NCBI GenBank assembly: GCA_002500745.1
Contig: DLST01000012.1
Location: 266,521 to 330,520, forward strand
Direction of reading: 5' to 3'
From: Sphingobacterium sp. UBA7855
GTDB taxonomy: Bacteria; Bacteroidota; Bacteroidia; Sphingobacteriales; Sphingobacteriaceae
DNA: 64,000 bases
Shown: piece by piece, positions 36,417 through 45,621 of the stretch
Position numbering within the stretch: position 1 is the first letter of the stretch
Layout: each line of letters begins with the position of its first letter
The notes under the pieces: generated by a model
What the model was told of the DNA's origin: nothing
The model's database searches: none
Seen by the model: the letters and a program-made list of their open reading frames with translations, nothing else
Translations under genes and position numbers: made by a program

Positions 36417-37238
36417 ATGAAGTCATTTTTTTTAGCTATTTTTCTACTTACATTATATGCTTGTGGCAACAATCAACATCAATCCAAGACTGCAGTTAAG
36501 CATGAAAATACGGAAGAAAGAATTTCACCCTATTTTGGTTTTTTAAACCAGCAGAGGGACTCACTTATCGCTCTTCCGATGGATCAAGCAATGGAAAGTC
36601 CCGAAAAATATAATTATGTTATTGTAGAAAACCAAGTCAGCCCCCTTGAGTTTGTTCAAAATAAAACAGATAGTAAGGAGAGCAACGGTAGACAGACCGC
36701 ACAGAACTTTGCAAATAGTGAAGGTTCATTATTTAAAATTAGCGCTGCAATTAAATCCGGCGAATTTGGTATGCTTGTCAACAAAGCTTTTATAGATCAG
36801 TATAAGATCGAGAAGTTTACACAAGTTCAAAGAGAAACTTCCCCAAATATTAGGGAGCAACTTGAAAAAAAATACAACAGAAAGATTAACAAAAGTACAA
36901 CTGTTGCCACCCTTAGCGACGAGTCCGAGTTTAACCTTACCGTGTTTGAAAATCAACAAGACTCTGCTTTAGCTGTATTTTCCTACGCAAAGGATGAACA
37001 GCTGATCAATTTGGATTTCCCGGCTTTATACGATGATATCAGCACTTGGCGTGTTGATGACGGCGGTCAGTTTGATAACGAGGCTTTTCAAATACTAACA
37101 GTATTGCGCTCTAAGCAAGGAATTGGTTTTATCAGTATCTTTTGGGGAGCTGAAGGTTATGAACTGAATTTCTACCAGCCTAAGAAAAACGTATTTACTT
37201 CGGCGGCACAAGCCTATGGATATAGCTCGCCATTGTAA
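36417..37238 (+). CDS. Putative lipoprotein of unknown function
   Basis: A 273-residue protein with a lipoprotein signal peptide; the lipobox LYAC puts the modified Cys at about residue 16, followed by an Asn/Gln/His-rich tether. The mature part has alternating charged and short hydrophobic stretches, including DFPALYDDISTWRVDDGGQFDNEA and a beta-rich end IGFISIFWGAEG. I do not recognise a family. An ATG two codons earlier (36411) is equally possible. It stands alone, convergent with tsaD, and divergent from the TonB-like gene, so context gives no functional hint. Confidence 0.7.
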   Translation: MKSFFLAIFLLTLYACGNNQHQSKTAVKHENTEERISPYFGFLNQQRDSLIALPMDQAMESPEKYNYVIVENQVSPLEFVQNKTDSKESNGRQTAQNFANSEGSLFKISAAIKSGEFGMLVNKAFIDQYKIEKFTQVQRETSPNIREQLEKKYNRKINKSTTVATLSDESEFNLTVFENQQDSALAVFSYAKDEQLINLDFPALYDDISTWRVDDGGQFDNEAFQILTVLRSKQGIGFISIFWGAEGYELNFYQPKKNVFTSAAQAYGYSSPL

Positions 37239-37306
37239 ACTAGTAACTCTGCTAAGTTTCCCAAGCACAACGAAATTGCCGTGGGAAACTTGAAAAACCT
37301 ACTTGA

Positions 37307-38308
37307 TTATAGATGCATTCTAGCCATAGGAGCCACATCCTGACCCACAAAATCTTTCTTTAAAAATTTATGGTAACCCGCAATCGCAATCATCGCTGCA
37401 TTATCAGTACAATATTCAAATTTTGGTATGAAGACCCTCCAATTGTATTTTTCACCCATTTCAATCAAGCTGTGTCGGAGACCAGAATTAGCCGAAACGC
37501 CACCTGCGATAGCGATATCCTTTACACCAATTTCCTTTGCCACTTTCTTTAATTTATTCAACAGAATAGATACAATACGCGATTGTACACTGGCACACAA
37601 GTCGGCTATATTGTCTGTCAGAAAATCTGGATTCAGCTTCAATTGGTCTTGAACCAAATAGAGTATTGCGGTTTTCAATCCTGAAAAACTAAAATTTAAA
37701 CCAGGGATCTGTGGTTCAGGAAGCCTATAAGCGTTCGGATTTCCATCTTTAGCATATTTATCTATAAGCGGTCCACCCGGATAAGGAAGATTTAAGATTT
37801 TAGCTGTCTTATCAAAAGCCTCCCCCGCTGCGTCATCCAACGTCTCCCCCAAAAGTTCCATTTCAAAATAATCTTTCACCAATACAATTTGTGTATGACC
37901 ACCGGAAACTGTAAGACATAAAAAAGGAAAGTTTGGCTTCGGATCTTCAATAAAATGAGCTAAAATATGCGCCTGCATATGGTTTATATCAATTAAGGGT
38001 ATATTTTGCGCTAGTGCAAATGACTTAGCAAAAGACGTTCCTACCAAAAGTGCACCTAATAATCCCGGCCCACGTGTAAAACTCACTGCATCTATTTGAT
38101 TTTTGCTTACTTTTGCTTGGCGAATGGCTTCGTCCACTGTTGGAATAATATTTTGTTGATGAGCGCGAGAGGCCAACTCGGGAACTACTCCACCATATTT
38201 TGCGTGGATTGCCTGAGTGGCGATAACATTTGAGCGGATTTCACCGTTTATACAAATAGAAGCGGAGGTTTCATCACAAGAGGACTCGATCCCTAAAATA
38301 ATAGCCAT
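37307..38308 (-). CDS. tsaD: tRNA N6-adenosine threonylcarbamoyltransferase TsaD
   Basis: A 333-residue ASKHA-fold enzyme that transfers threonylcarbamoyl to A37 of ANN-decoding tRNAs, acting with TsaB (at 10840-11547), TsaE and TsaC. It begins ILGIESSCDETSASI, has the metal-binding HMQAHILAHF, SGGHTQIVLV, GEAFDKTAKIL, and AGGVSANSGLR. Length matches E. coli TsaD (337). A -7-like TACTTTTG lies 24-32 nt upstream on the minus strand. It is divergent from tamB. Confidence 0.96.
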   Translation of the reverse strand: MAIILGIESSCDETSASICINGEIRSNVIATQAIHAKYGGVVPELASRAHQQNIIPTVDEAIRQAKVSKNQIDAVSFTRGPGLLGALLVGTSFAKSFALAQNIPLIDINHMQAHILAHFIEDPKPNFPFLCLTVSGGHTQIVLVKDYFEMELLGETLDDAAGEAFDKTAKILNLPYPGGPLIDKYAKDGNPNAYRLPEPQIPGLNFSFSGLKTAILYLVQDQLKLNPDFLTDNIADLCASVQSRIVSILLNKLKKVAKEIGVKDIAIAGGVSANSGLRHSLIEMGEKYNWRVFIPKFEYCTDNAAMIAIAGYHKFLKKDFVGQDVAPMARMHL

Positions 38309-38332
38309 AGCTGGAGGTAATAAATTTTAATA

Positions 38333-38340
38333 CAAAAGTA
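38333..38340 (-). promoter_or_regulatory. -7 element of tsaD
   Basis: TACTTTTG on the minus strand, exact TAnnTTTG match, 25-32 nt before the tsaD ATG. The nearest upstream TTG is 24 nt away, longer than the 20 nt of the other promoters here. Confidence 0.4.
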
Positions 38341-38402
38341 TCAAAAAAATAATTAAAATAGTATCAATAGTCCTGGGTAGTATAGTCATTATACTGCTTG
38401 CA

Positions 38403-41400
38403 TTGGCATTGTCCCTGCAATTGAAGCCCGTACAAAACTATGTTGCACAAAAAGCTGTAGACTATTTATCAAAGGAACTAAATACCAAAATAAGTCTCAA
38501 GAGCATCTATTTTAAGCCCTTCAAATCTATTGTCGTAGAAGATTTTCAACTCTATAGTCCGCAAGGAAAAAAAATAATACATTCAGGCAAGCTAGAAGCT
38601 AATGTCAACCTTTCTGAGTTCATTGAGTCGAACAAGATTGTAATCAATAAATTAACCATTGAAGACACTGAAGCTTCCTTCGAACAATTTCAGGACAGCA
38701 GTAATATTTCATTTTTAATTCGATATTTCAACCCACCAAAAAAAGAAAAAAAGAAAAGTTCAAAAAAACTCATCTTTGCGATCAAAGAAGTTATTATCAA
38801 AAACAATGCGTTCAACTACATTGACCACAAACGTAAGCATTACAATAAAGTGGTTGATTTTGGAGATTTAAGAATATCTAAATTAAACGCTCATCTTGAT
38901 AATATTAAAATGGATTCCAATCAATTTTCAGCAGATATTAAGACATTTAACCTGCATGAAAAGAAAGGATTGGTTATTAAAGGTCTTCTTGCACGTACGA
39001 CGATAAGCAATACGGCTATTGAACTCAGTGAACTGATGTTGGCAACCAACCGTTCTACATTCAAGAATTATGTCAAACTTAGCTACAACAGCTTTGACGA
39101 TTTTTCGGACTTCATCAACAAAGTTCAGGTAAAACTACGTGCACGGGACTCCCGTATTCACTCTGAGGATATTGCTTTCTTTTCCTCCCCCATGCACCAG
39201 GTCAAATTTGACGTTAATATAAAACGTGCAAATCTAGAAGGAACTGTATCTTCCATCAACGCTTCACAAGTCGATTTAACAATTGGTAAGAAAACGAGTT
39301 TAACAGGTGATCTACAAATTATTGGGCTCCCTGACATCGATAAAACAGATTTCATCATTCCACAGGTAGCAATTTCATCCGAATATCAAGACTTAAATCG
39401 GGTTATTGCCGATTTAGGAAATCTAAAAAACTTTAAACTCCCGGAAATTGTTCAGCTTTTCAATAGATTTTCTTTCAAAGGAAGTCTAAATGGACTGTAC
39501 AATAAATTTAAAACAAAGGGAATTTTCGCGACCGATATTGGTGATGTTACAGCAGATGGATTGCTGGATATCCAGAAAGAAACTAGATATGCAGGTAGCT
39601 TCCAATCAAAAAAATTCGATATCGGAGCGATTACAAAAGTAAAAGATTTAGGAACAACAGGGTTCAATCTACAAGTAGACGGAACAGGCACCGAACCAAA
39701 AAAGCTCGCATTAAAGATAAAGGGAAATCTGACAAATTTCAACTTCAAAAATTACAGTTACCAAGATGTACAGATTGAAGGAAATGCAGCCAAACAACTG
39801 TTCCTTGGCTCCGGAAAAATATCCGATCCAAATTTAAAATTACAGTTTACAACAGATATTGACTGGTCCGCCACCCCCAATTATCATTTAGATGCTGACA
39901 TTCAGCAAGCTAATCTAAAAAAAATCAATTTCTTTCAAGGAGATTCCATCAACATTACAAATACAAAATTCCATACCAGCCTAATTGGGGATAATATCAA
40001 TAACATTACCGGTGAGTTTAAATCAGACAGTGTAAGCTTCACCTCTTCGAAGGGGCAATTTGTTATACGGAACATCAACTTTCTAGCAGAAGGAGATGAA
40101 AATGCCCGATCGTTAACCTTGCAGTCGGCTATCGGACATATCGACCTCAAAGGAAGAATAGATCTTAATACGATAGTTCCCTATTTTAAAGCTTTAGCGA
40201 TGCGCTATGCCCCAGCTATTGGTTTTGAGAAGGATATGTTTACCCGTCAAGACTTTGACCTCAATATTAATATTACTTATTTCAAGCCTATCGCAACGTT
40301 CTTTAAAAAAGATATCGCGCTGGACAGCGGTGCAACATTGAACGCCAAATTTGAAAGTGAAAAACAAACGGCTAATTTTAATTTTTACGCACCTGAATTA
40401 AAATACAATGGTATCCGACTCACTCACCTGATTATCGATCAAAATGCCAATTTGAGAAATATGGAACTGCAGACCTCCATTGATCGAATTAACTTTACCG
40501 ACAGTACCTATATTAAAAACGTCAATATTTCAAACACGCTGGCAAACGATAGTTTACAATTCAACATCAAAATGTCGGAACTAGAGGCAAGCAACAGTCT
40601 AGATCTGAATGGAGTCATCCGTTTTGCTCATGCCAAACCTGCCTATATCAATTTCTATCCGTCGAATATCTTGATCAATAGAGAGAGCTGGCTAGTCAAT
40701 AAAGATGCACAGCTGAAAATATCGAAAGGAAAATGGTACTTTGAAAAACTAACGCTAAGTCATGATAACCAAAAGGTCCACATTGACGGTATACTTTCCA
40801 ATGAAGAAAGTGATCAGATCAATCTTAAATTCCAAGACTTTAACCTCACTTCGTTAAATGGTATAACCAAGCCTTACGGCATCAATCTCTCTGGGAATAT
40901 GAATGGAAATATCGAAGTTAATGCTGTGTTTAAATCTCCCTTTGTGGTAGCCAATATAAAGACTTCTCCTATTCTTTATAACAATATTCCCATCGGTTCA
41001 CTGGCGCTTAGTGCTAATTATGACCCCGAAAATCAACACGTGAAATTGGATAGCAAGATTGAAGAAGGTAATAAATTGATTCAGCTACAAGGTTCTTATA
41101 ATCACTTAAATGAAAATAATAAGCTTAATCTTAAGGCCAAACTAGCAAATACAGATGTATTTATTTTCCAGCCATTTTTACGAAGTTTAGTATCCAATAT
41201 CCAGGGAAAAGTGAACGCAAATCTTACTATTGAAGGTGACATTCTAAACCCCAAAATTACAGGCGACGGCAAATTGGAAAATGCTTCGATGATTATCAAT
41301 TATCTCAAAACCCCCTATCGGCTTTCTGATAAAATTGAGCTTAATAACAATCGAATCTTTCTAAAAGGATTAAAAGTATATGATCCAAAAAACAATGTAG

Positions 41401-42740
41401 CGACCATTGATGGGGTTGTCGACCTCAACAAATTAAGTGACCCTGATATCGATATTACCGCAGAAGCCAAGAATTTTTTAGTATTAAATACCACAATTAA
41501 AGACAACGACATCTACTACGGAACGGCTTACGCCTCGGGCAATTTCAAGTTTAAGGGACTTACCTCAGCAATGAATATCAACATCCGTGCTAAATCCGAA
41601 GAAAATACTGTTATCAATATCCCTTTCAACAACGCGAGCACCATATCAGATACCGACTTTATTTACTTTATCGAGAAAGACTCCACAAAAATCAAGAAAA
41701 CCACAAAAAAACGAGATTTCAACGGTCTGACCATGAATATGGATCTCCTAATAAACCCCAATGCAGAGATCAATTTATTCTCCAGTATGGGCGAATTATC
41801 GGGTCGGGGAAATAGCAATCTTAATATGCGAATATCCTCTTTGGGAGATTTTGAAATGTTTGGTGATTTTATCATCAACAGTGGAAAATTTAATTTCACC
41901 GCCCAAGATTATATCAATAAGATCTTTGATCTCAAAGAGGGTGGAACCGTGCGATGGGCTGGAAATCCTACAGAAGCCAATATCAATATCAACGCCATCT
42001 ATCAACAAAGAACGAGCTTAGCACCGCTTTATAATGCAGCCGGACGTGAAGAAAATCCCGAACGCGTATTGGCACAGGCCGATATGATCTTAAAAGGTCA
42101 ATTAAGTCAGCCTGAGATTACCTTCGACATCAATTTTCCGCAGAATCCCGGCGTAAAGGATGAGTTGCAAGGTTATTTTTCGGATGCTAACAATGTCAAT
42201 CAACAAGCACTCAGTCTGATCGTGCGAAGGAGTTTTACACCCGGTACACAAACTGACTTCGGTAAAGAAGTCAACAACACTTTGCTATCTGCGGGAACTG
42301 AATTAGCATTCAACCAAATCAACAACATCATAGCCCAATCGCTTAACATCAACTTCTTTGATATTAATATCAAATCTTTAAATGATGCTTCCGCTTCGCT
42401 ACGTTTATTTAATGACAGACTTGTCTTGACCGGGGGGATCTCGGATCGAAGAAGTCAAGCCCTTACGGATTTAAATGTTTTTTCAGATCGGGTTTCTACC
42501 GATGCCGAAGCGATGTTTTATTTAAGAAAAGATGGCCGTTTAGTCCTTCGGGCCTCAAATAGATTAAACACCCGGAATTTTCTTCTTAGCCCCAACGATG
42601 GCGAGTATATAAGCGCTTTTGGATTACTGTATAGACAGGAATTCAACAGCTTCTCCGAGTTCTTAAAACGGCTATTTCCATTTGGCAAGAAAACGATTAC
42701 GACAGCCCCTACCGAAACAAATAAAAGCAAGGTCAATTAA
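38403..42740 (+). CDS. tamB: Translocation/assembly module TamB (AsmA/TamB superfamily)
   Basis: A very long protein (1,445 residues from the TTG at 38403) of the TamB/DUF490 family, bridging inner and outer membranes in outer-membrane protein or lipid transport. The body is repetitive beta-strand sequence typical of the TamB groove, and the C-terminal 350 residues have the DUF490 pattern (GRGNSNLNMRISSLGDFEMFGDF, then DGRLVLRASN). The family needs an N-terminal membrane anchor, but from the TTG only its end is present. The frame remains open upstream to 38331 and encodes a basic, then hydrophobic stretch (SIKKIIKIVSIVLGSIVIILL), so translation probably begins at a non-ATG codon near 38340. 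No ATG, GTG or TTG is available there. Confidence 0.88.
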   Translation: MALSLQLKPVQNYVAQKAVDYLSKELNTKISLKSIYFKPFKSIVVEDFQLYSPQGKKIIHSGKLEANVNLSEFIESNKIVINKLTIEDTEASFEQFQDSSNISFLIRYFNPPKKEKKKSSKKLIFAIKEVIIKNNAFNYIDHKRKHYNKVVDFGDLRISKLNAHLDNIKMDSNQFSADIKTFNLHEKKGLVIKGLLARTTISNTAIELSELMLATNRSTFKNYVKLSYNSFDDFSDFINKVQVKLRARDSRIHSEDIAFFSSPMHQVKFDVNIKRANLEGTVSSINASQVDLTIGKKTSLTGDLQIIGLPDIDKTDFIIPQVAISSEYQDLNRVIADLGNLKNFKLPEIVQLFNRFSFKGSLNGLYNKFKTKGIFATDIGDVTADGLLDIQKETRYAGSFQSKKFDIGAITKVKDLGTTGFNLQVDGTGTEPKKLALKIKGNLTNFNFKNYSYQDVQIEGNAAKQLFLGSGKISDPNLKLQFTTDIDWSATPNYHLDADIQQANLKKINFFQGDSINITNTKFHTSLIGDNINNITGEFKSDSVSFTSSKGQFVIRNINFLAEGDENARSLTLQSAIGHIDLKGRIDLNTIVPYFKALAMRYAPAIGFEKDMFTRQDFDLNINITYFKPIATFFKKDIALDSGATLNAKFESEKQTANFNFYAPELKYNGIRLTHLIIDQNANLRNMELQTSIDRINFTDSTYIKNVNISNTLANDSLQFNIKMSELEASNSLDLNGVIRFAHAKPAYINFYPSNILINRESWLVNKDAQLKISKGKWYFEKLTLSHDNQKVHIDGILSNEESDQINLKFQDFNLTSLNGITKPYGINLSGNMNGNIEVNAVFKSPFVVANIKTSPILYNNIPIGSLALSANYDPENQHVKLDSKIEEGNKLIQLQGSYNHLNENNKLNLKAKLANTDVFIFQPFLRSLVSNIQGKVNANLTIEGDILNPKITGDGKLENASMIINYLKTPYRLSDKIELNNNRIFLKGLKVYDPKNNVATIDGVVDLNKLSDPDIDITAEAKNFLVLNTTIKDNDIYYGTAYASGNFKFKGLTSAMNINIRAKSEENTVINIPFNNASTISDTDFIYFIEKDSTKIKKTTKKRDFNGLTMNMDLLINPNAEINLFSSMGELSGRGNSNLNMRISSLGDFEMFGDFIINSGKFNFTAQDYINKIFDLKEGGTVRWAGNPTEANININAIYQQRTSLAPLYNAAGREENPERVLAQADMILKGQLSQPEITFDINFPQNPGVKDELQGYFSDANNVNQQALSLIVRRSFTPGTQTDFGKEVNNTLLSAGTELAFNQINNIIAQSLNINFFDINIKSLNDASASLRLFNDRLVLTGGISDRRSQALTDLNVFSDRVSTDAEAMFYLRKDGRLVLRASNRLNTRNFLLSPNDGEYISAFGLLYRQEFNSFSEFLKRLFPFGKKTITTAPTETNKSKVN

Positions 42741-42983
42741 CCCTTTCCGTTTAATTCTTTAGGTAGTTCAACCGGTCTCTTCAAACTCAAGAAAACCTCT
42801 TTCAATTCCAACAGCCCCAACTCCCATTCCAACCGCATTGTCCCTATTCCATGAATTCATGTCGATTGCAACAGCATCGCTTTTGTATTTCAGCTCCATA
42901 TAACTGCCGACTCAGGCGATTTGCGGATGATCTGAACAATAAAAACTAGTGTAAAAAAGCTGCGGCCGCGCTGCGAAGACAAT
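42741..42983. other. Non-coding stretch after tamB
   Basis: About 240 nt before the shared terminator. I see no gene, RNA fold or repeat beyond a short GC-rich patch (GCTGCGGCCGCGCTGCG near 42959-42975). Confidence 0.4.
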
Positions 42984-43021
42984 AAAAAAAGTCCCTTCAG
43001 TAGATTGAAGGGACTTTTTTT
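42984..43021. terminator. Bidirectional terminator between tamB and tig
   Basis: AAAAAAAGTCCCTTCA (42984-42999) pairs with TGAAGGGACTTTTTTT (43006-43021) around a 6-nt loop. The A/T ends give a T run on either strand, serving both converging genes. Confidence 0.9.
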
Positions 43022-43035
43022 TATTTAAAAATCGC

Positions 43036-44361
43036 TTAGGATAATTTCTCGAATTCTTTGTATTCGATTTCTTCCGGATTCAATTTAACTAAACCCTTCA
43101 AGTGATCAAATACCTTCAAAGCTTTAGCTTCTTCGAACAAACGATTACCTTGTTCGCGATCTTGCAATAATTGAATTGCAAATTGGTTTAACTGCTCATC
43201 AGAAGGCTCCTCATTGATGTTATACATCTTGATTTGCGCATAGATGCGTTCTTTCGCTAAATTGATCACCTCATCATATTTAACTTCAAGACCGTTTTCC
43301 GTAACCACACGATTTTCAATGATCGTCCATTTTAAGTTGTTTAAGAAATCGGCAAATCCTTCGTTTAATTCTTCTTCAGAAATACTTGGATTAGTTGCTT
43401 TCAACCATCTTTTTAAGAACTCTTCAGGGAACGCTACATCAACCTTTTCCATACCAAAAGTATACATGTCATTACGTAACTTTTGATCAGAATTTTGTTT
43501 GAATAAGTTTTCGACTTCTTCTCTCACTTTTTCTGTGAATTGAGCTTCTTCCGTCACTTCACCTTCAGTAAATAATTTATCGAAAAATTCTTGATTAAGA
43601 TCAGCTTCCTCTAGACGGTTGATATTCTTAACAGTCAACTCAAATTTAGTGACGTCCAAAGCAGTTGCTTCCTCTTCGGTAATACCTAATATCCGTGCTA
43701 AATCTTCTGTTTTAAATGCTTTCTTAACATCAATCTTAACGACATCGTCCTTTTTAAGACCAACCAAAGATTTTTTGACCTTAGCATCTTCTACAATATC
43801 AGTACGTATAGAAGTTGTTTTCTCTAAGCCATCCTCTTTATCTTGTTTCAATGTTGCATACAATACATCACCTTCTTCAGATACTTCTGGATTAGTCATT
43901 TTTCCATAGCTACGACGCAAGTTCTTGATACGATCTGCCAATGTTTCTTCATCAGCTTTGATTTCGTAAGAAGTAAATTCAGTCTCAGCAGTGAAAGGCA
44001 ATTCAAATGCCGGAGCAAGACCAATTTCATATTTAAAGTTGAAATTGTCTTTATAATCCCAGCTGTACTGCGCATCATCTTCCAAAGGAAGTGGCTGACC
44101 TAAAACTTCTAATTTATTTTCAGTAATGTAATTGGTGATTTTTTCATTCACTAATTTATTGACCTCATCAAATAAAATAGACTTACCATAAGTACGTCTG
44201 ATATGTCCAACAGGAACTTGACCTGGACGGAACCCTGGCAATTTTGCTTTTTTAGCTTGCGCTTTAATCTCTTTGTCGACTTGAGGATTATAATCTTCAG
44301 GTGCTAATGCGACGTTGACTACCGCATTGATTGCATCTACATTCTCGTGTGAAATATTCAT
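43036..44361 (-). CDS. tig: Trigger factor (ribosome-associated chaperone)
   Basis: A 441-residue protein with the trigger-factor domain order: ribosome-binding domain (about 1-110) with KKAKLPGFRPGQVP, the Bacteroidota counterpart of the GFRxGKxP loop, then a FKBP-like middle domain and a helical C-terminal domain. It binds the ribosome exit tunnel and shields nascent chains. The peptidyl-prolyl isomerase-like middle domain is divergent, as usual in Bacteroidota, so isomerase activity is uncertain. It lies just after tRNA-Leu on the same strand, separated by a terminator. Confidence 0.9.
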   Translation of the reverse strand: MNISHENVDAINAVVNVALAPEDYNPQVDKEIKAQAKKAKLPGFRPGQVPVGHIRRTYGKSILFDEVNKLVNEKITNYITENKLEVLGQPLPLEDDAQYSWDYKDNFNFKYEIGLAPAFELPFTAETEFTSYEIKADEETLADRIKNLRRSYGKMTNPEVSEEGDVLYATLKQDKEDGLEKTTSIRTDIVEDAKVKKSLVGLKKDDVVKIDVKKAFKTEDLARILGITEEEATALDVTKFELTVKNINRLEEADLNQEFFDKLFTEGEVTEEAQFTEKVREEVENLFKQNSDQKLRNDMYTFGMEKVDVAFPEEFLKRWLKATNPSISEEELNEGFADFLNNLKWTIIENRVVTENGLEVKYDEVINLAKERIYAQIKMYNINEEPSDEQLNQFAIQLLQDREQGNRLFEEAKALKVFDHLKGLVKLNPEEIEYKEFEKLS

Positions 44362-44386
44362 ACTCTTTTTAGCTATATCGCATTCA

Positions 44387-44422
44387 TAAAAAAATCCTCC
44401 CGAGGTTTTAAGTTCGGGAGGA
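44387..44422 (-). terminator. Intrinsic terminator after tRNA-Leu
   Basis: On the minus strand TCCTCCCGA (44422-44414) pairs with TCGGGAGGA (44403-44395) and is followed by seven or more T. It lies directly after the tRNA, separating it from tig. Confidence 0.85.
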
Positions 44423-44429
44423 CATCAAG

Positions 44430-44511
44430 TGCGGAAGAAGGGACTCGAACCCCCACGCCTTGCGGCGCCAGATCCTAAGTCTGGTGCGGCTACCAATTAC
44501 GCCACTTCCGC
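44430..44511 (-). tRNA. tRNA-Leu (anticodon UAG)
   Basis: On the minus strand an 82-nt tRNA with acceptor arms GCGGAAG and CTTCCGC plus discriminator A. The anticodon stem CCAGA/TCTGG encloses CTTAGGA, giving anticodon UAG. A long variable arm (GCGCCGCAAGGCGT) marks a class II tRNA, and GGTTCGAGTCC forms the T loop. CCA is not encoded. Confidence 0.95.
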
Positions 44512-44533
44512 ATTAGGATTTCTTTTGATGCCA

Positions 44534-44564
44534 CAAAGATAGAAACCAAACGTATATCCTGCAA
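44534..44564 (-). promoter_or_regulatory. Promoter of tRNA-Leu
   Basis: On the minus strand TTG (44564-44562), a 20-nt spacer, and TATCTTTG (44541-44534), an exact -7 match. Transcription would start about 15 nt before the tRNA 5' end. Confidence 0.6.
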
Positions 44565-44635
44565 GTATTTTCTTCTCTTTTTTTATTTTTTTTCAATATT
44601 CCGCTAACCTCTTGCATAATTCATTATTATTCATT

Positions 44636-44654
44636 TACTTTGAATATCAAAGTA
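44636..44654. promoter_or_regulatory. 19-bp palindrome upstream of the membrane-protein gene (operator 1)
   Basis: TACTTTGA-ATA-TCAAAGTA, perfect 8-bp arms, ending 5 nt before the ATG at 44660. The same 19-bp element recurs at 45585-45603. The left arm overlaps a weak -7-like TTACTTTG, a position fit for repression, probably by the winged-helix protein encoded next. Confidence 0.65.
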
Positions 44655-44659
44655 CTTTT

Positions 44660-45271
44660 ATGGAACAGAAAGATTTATATAAAGAGCTTGGGCAGATCAG
44701 ATTATTAATGGAAAAATCATCCAAATTTGTTTCAATAAGCGGATTATCGGGCGTCCTTATGGGCTGCTATGCGCTCGTGGGAACCCTAATAGGATACTAT
44801 ATTATATATCAACCTCAAGGTGCCGAACTATTCGGAAGCGAGCATTTGGAAAGATCCCAAGTGCTTTTGATCATTGCGCTGACCATTTTATTCTTATCCT
44901 TAGTGACTGGATGTGTTATGGCGCGTAGAAAGGCTAGAAAAAGTAAACAGTCCATTTGGAATATGACAAGTAAATCACTTTTATTTGCAGTTTCAATTCC
45001 ACTGCTTGCAGGTGGCTTCGTATCGGCACTGTTTTTTATCCAGGGGCACTACCAGATGGTTGCCGCTATGCTGCTTATATTCTATGGACTGGCATTGACT
45101 GCAGGGAGTATTTATACTTTTTCCGAAGTGAAAGCACTAGGTATAATAGAAATCTGCCTTGGCTTGATCGTACTAGTTTTTCCGGATAAAGGATTACTTT
45201 TGTGGGGATTGGGATTTGGTGTGTTACACATCATCTATGGTTTTATCGTTTACAAAAAATACGAATCGTGA
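44660..45271 (+). CDS. Conserved integral membrane protein next to a winged-helix regulator
   Basis: A 203-residue protein. A soluble N-terminus (MEQKDLYKELGQIRLLMEKSS) is followed by about six hydrophobic segments in pairs: near 28-50, 70-90, 110-130, 137-155, 160-175 and 180-197. I do not recognise a named family; similar proteins occur in Bacteroidota beside a small winged-helix regulator. The ATG at 44660 is preferred because the earlier part of the frame contains the palindrome. Its stop overlaps the next start (GTGA), so the regulator is translationally coupled. A sensor or partner role for the regulator is inference. Confidence 0.75.
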   Translation: MEQKDLYKELGQIRLLMEKSSKFVSISGLSGVLMGCYALVGTLIGYYIIYQPQGAELFGSEHLERSQVLLIIALTILFLSLVTGCVMARRKARKSKQSIWNMTSKSLLFAVSIPLLAGGFVSALFFIQGHYQMVAAMLLIFYGLALTAGSIYTFSEVKALGIIEICLGLIVLVFPDKGLLLWGLGFGVLHIIYGFIVYKKYES

Positions 45272-45570
45272 AATTAGATCTTTCTCTATATGACAAAATA
45301 TTTGAAAACAGAGTGCGACTCCAGATAATGAGTGTTCTCGCGGCAAATGAGGAATACGATTTCAATTCTTTGAAAGAATTGTTGGAGGTAACTGATGGTA
45401 ACCTTGCCTCCAATCTGAAAACGTTGGAAAAGGAAGAATATATTGTTGTAGAGAAAAGCTTTGTCGAACGTAAGCCAAATACCCGATATAAAAGAACTCC
45501 TAAAGGACTAAAAGCATTTGAAAATCACCTTGCTGCACTAGAAAATTTAATAAAACAACAATACAAATAA
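45268..45570 (+). CDS. Winged helix-turn-helix transcriptional regulator
   Basis: A 100-residue DNA-binding protein with a compact winged helix: FENRVRLQIMSVLAANEEYDF (first helices), LKELLEVTDGNLASNLKTL (recognition helix) and a wing with VEKSFVERKPNTRYKRTPKG. The pattern fits the small HTH_27/MarR-like family common in Bacteroidota. No effector domain is present. The GTG at 45268 is chosen as start because it gives MKLDLSLYDK and a 4-nt overlap with the gene before; upstream codons fall inside that gene. It is the best candidate to bind the two 19-bp palindromes that bracket the pair. Confidence 0.85.
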   Translation: MKLDLSLYDKIFENRVRLQIMSVLAANEEYDFNSLKELLEVTDGNLASNLKTLEKEEYIVVEKSFVERKPNTRYKRTPKGLKAFENHLAALENLIKQQYK

Positions 45571-45584
45571 TTTTTTTGTCCATT

Positions 45585-45603
45585 TACTTTGAAAAACAAA
45601 GTA
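45585..45603. promoter_or_regulatory. 19-bp palindrome upstream of the Coq4-like gene (operator 2)
   Basis: TACTTTG-AAAAA-CAAAGTA, 7-bp arms, same length and core as the palindrome at 44636-44654, followed in both cases by CTTTTA. It ends 18 nt before the ATG at 45622. Confidence 0.62.
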
Positions 45604-45621
45604 CTTTTAAAAAATAGAAAA

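Noticed and set aside
37254..37291. Inverted repeat AAGTTTCCCA / TGGGAAACTT between the lipoprotein gene and tsaD
   Set aside because: Loop of 18 nt and no T run on either strand, so not listed as a terminator; a weak one remains possible.
44612..44659. Longer N-terminus for the membrane protein before the regulator
   Set aside because: The extra 16 codons run through the palindrome and start with a non-ATG codon; the ATG at 44660 gives a normal start.
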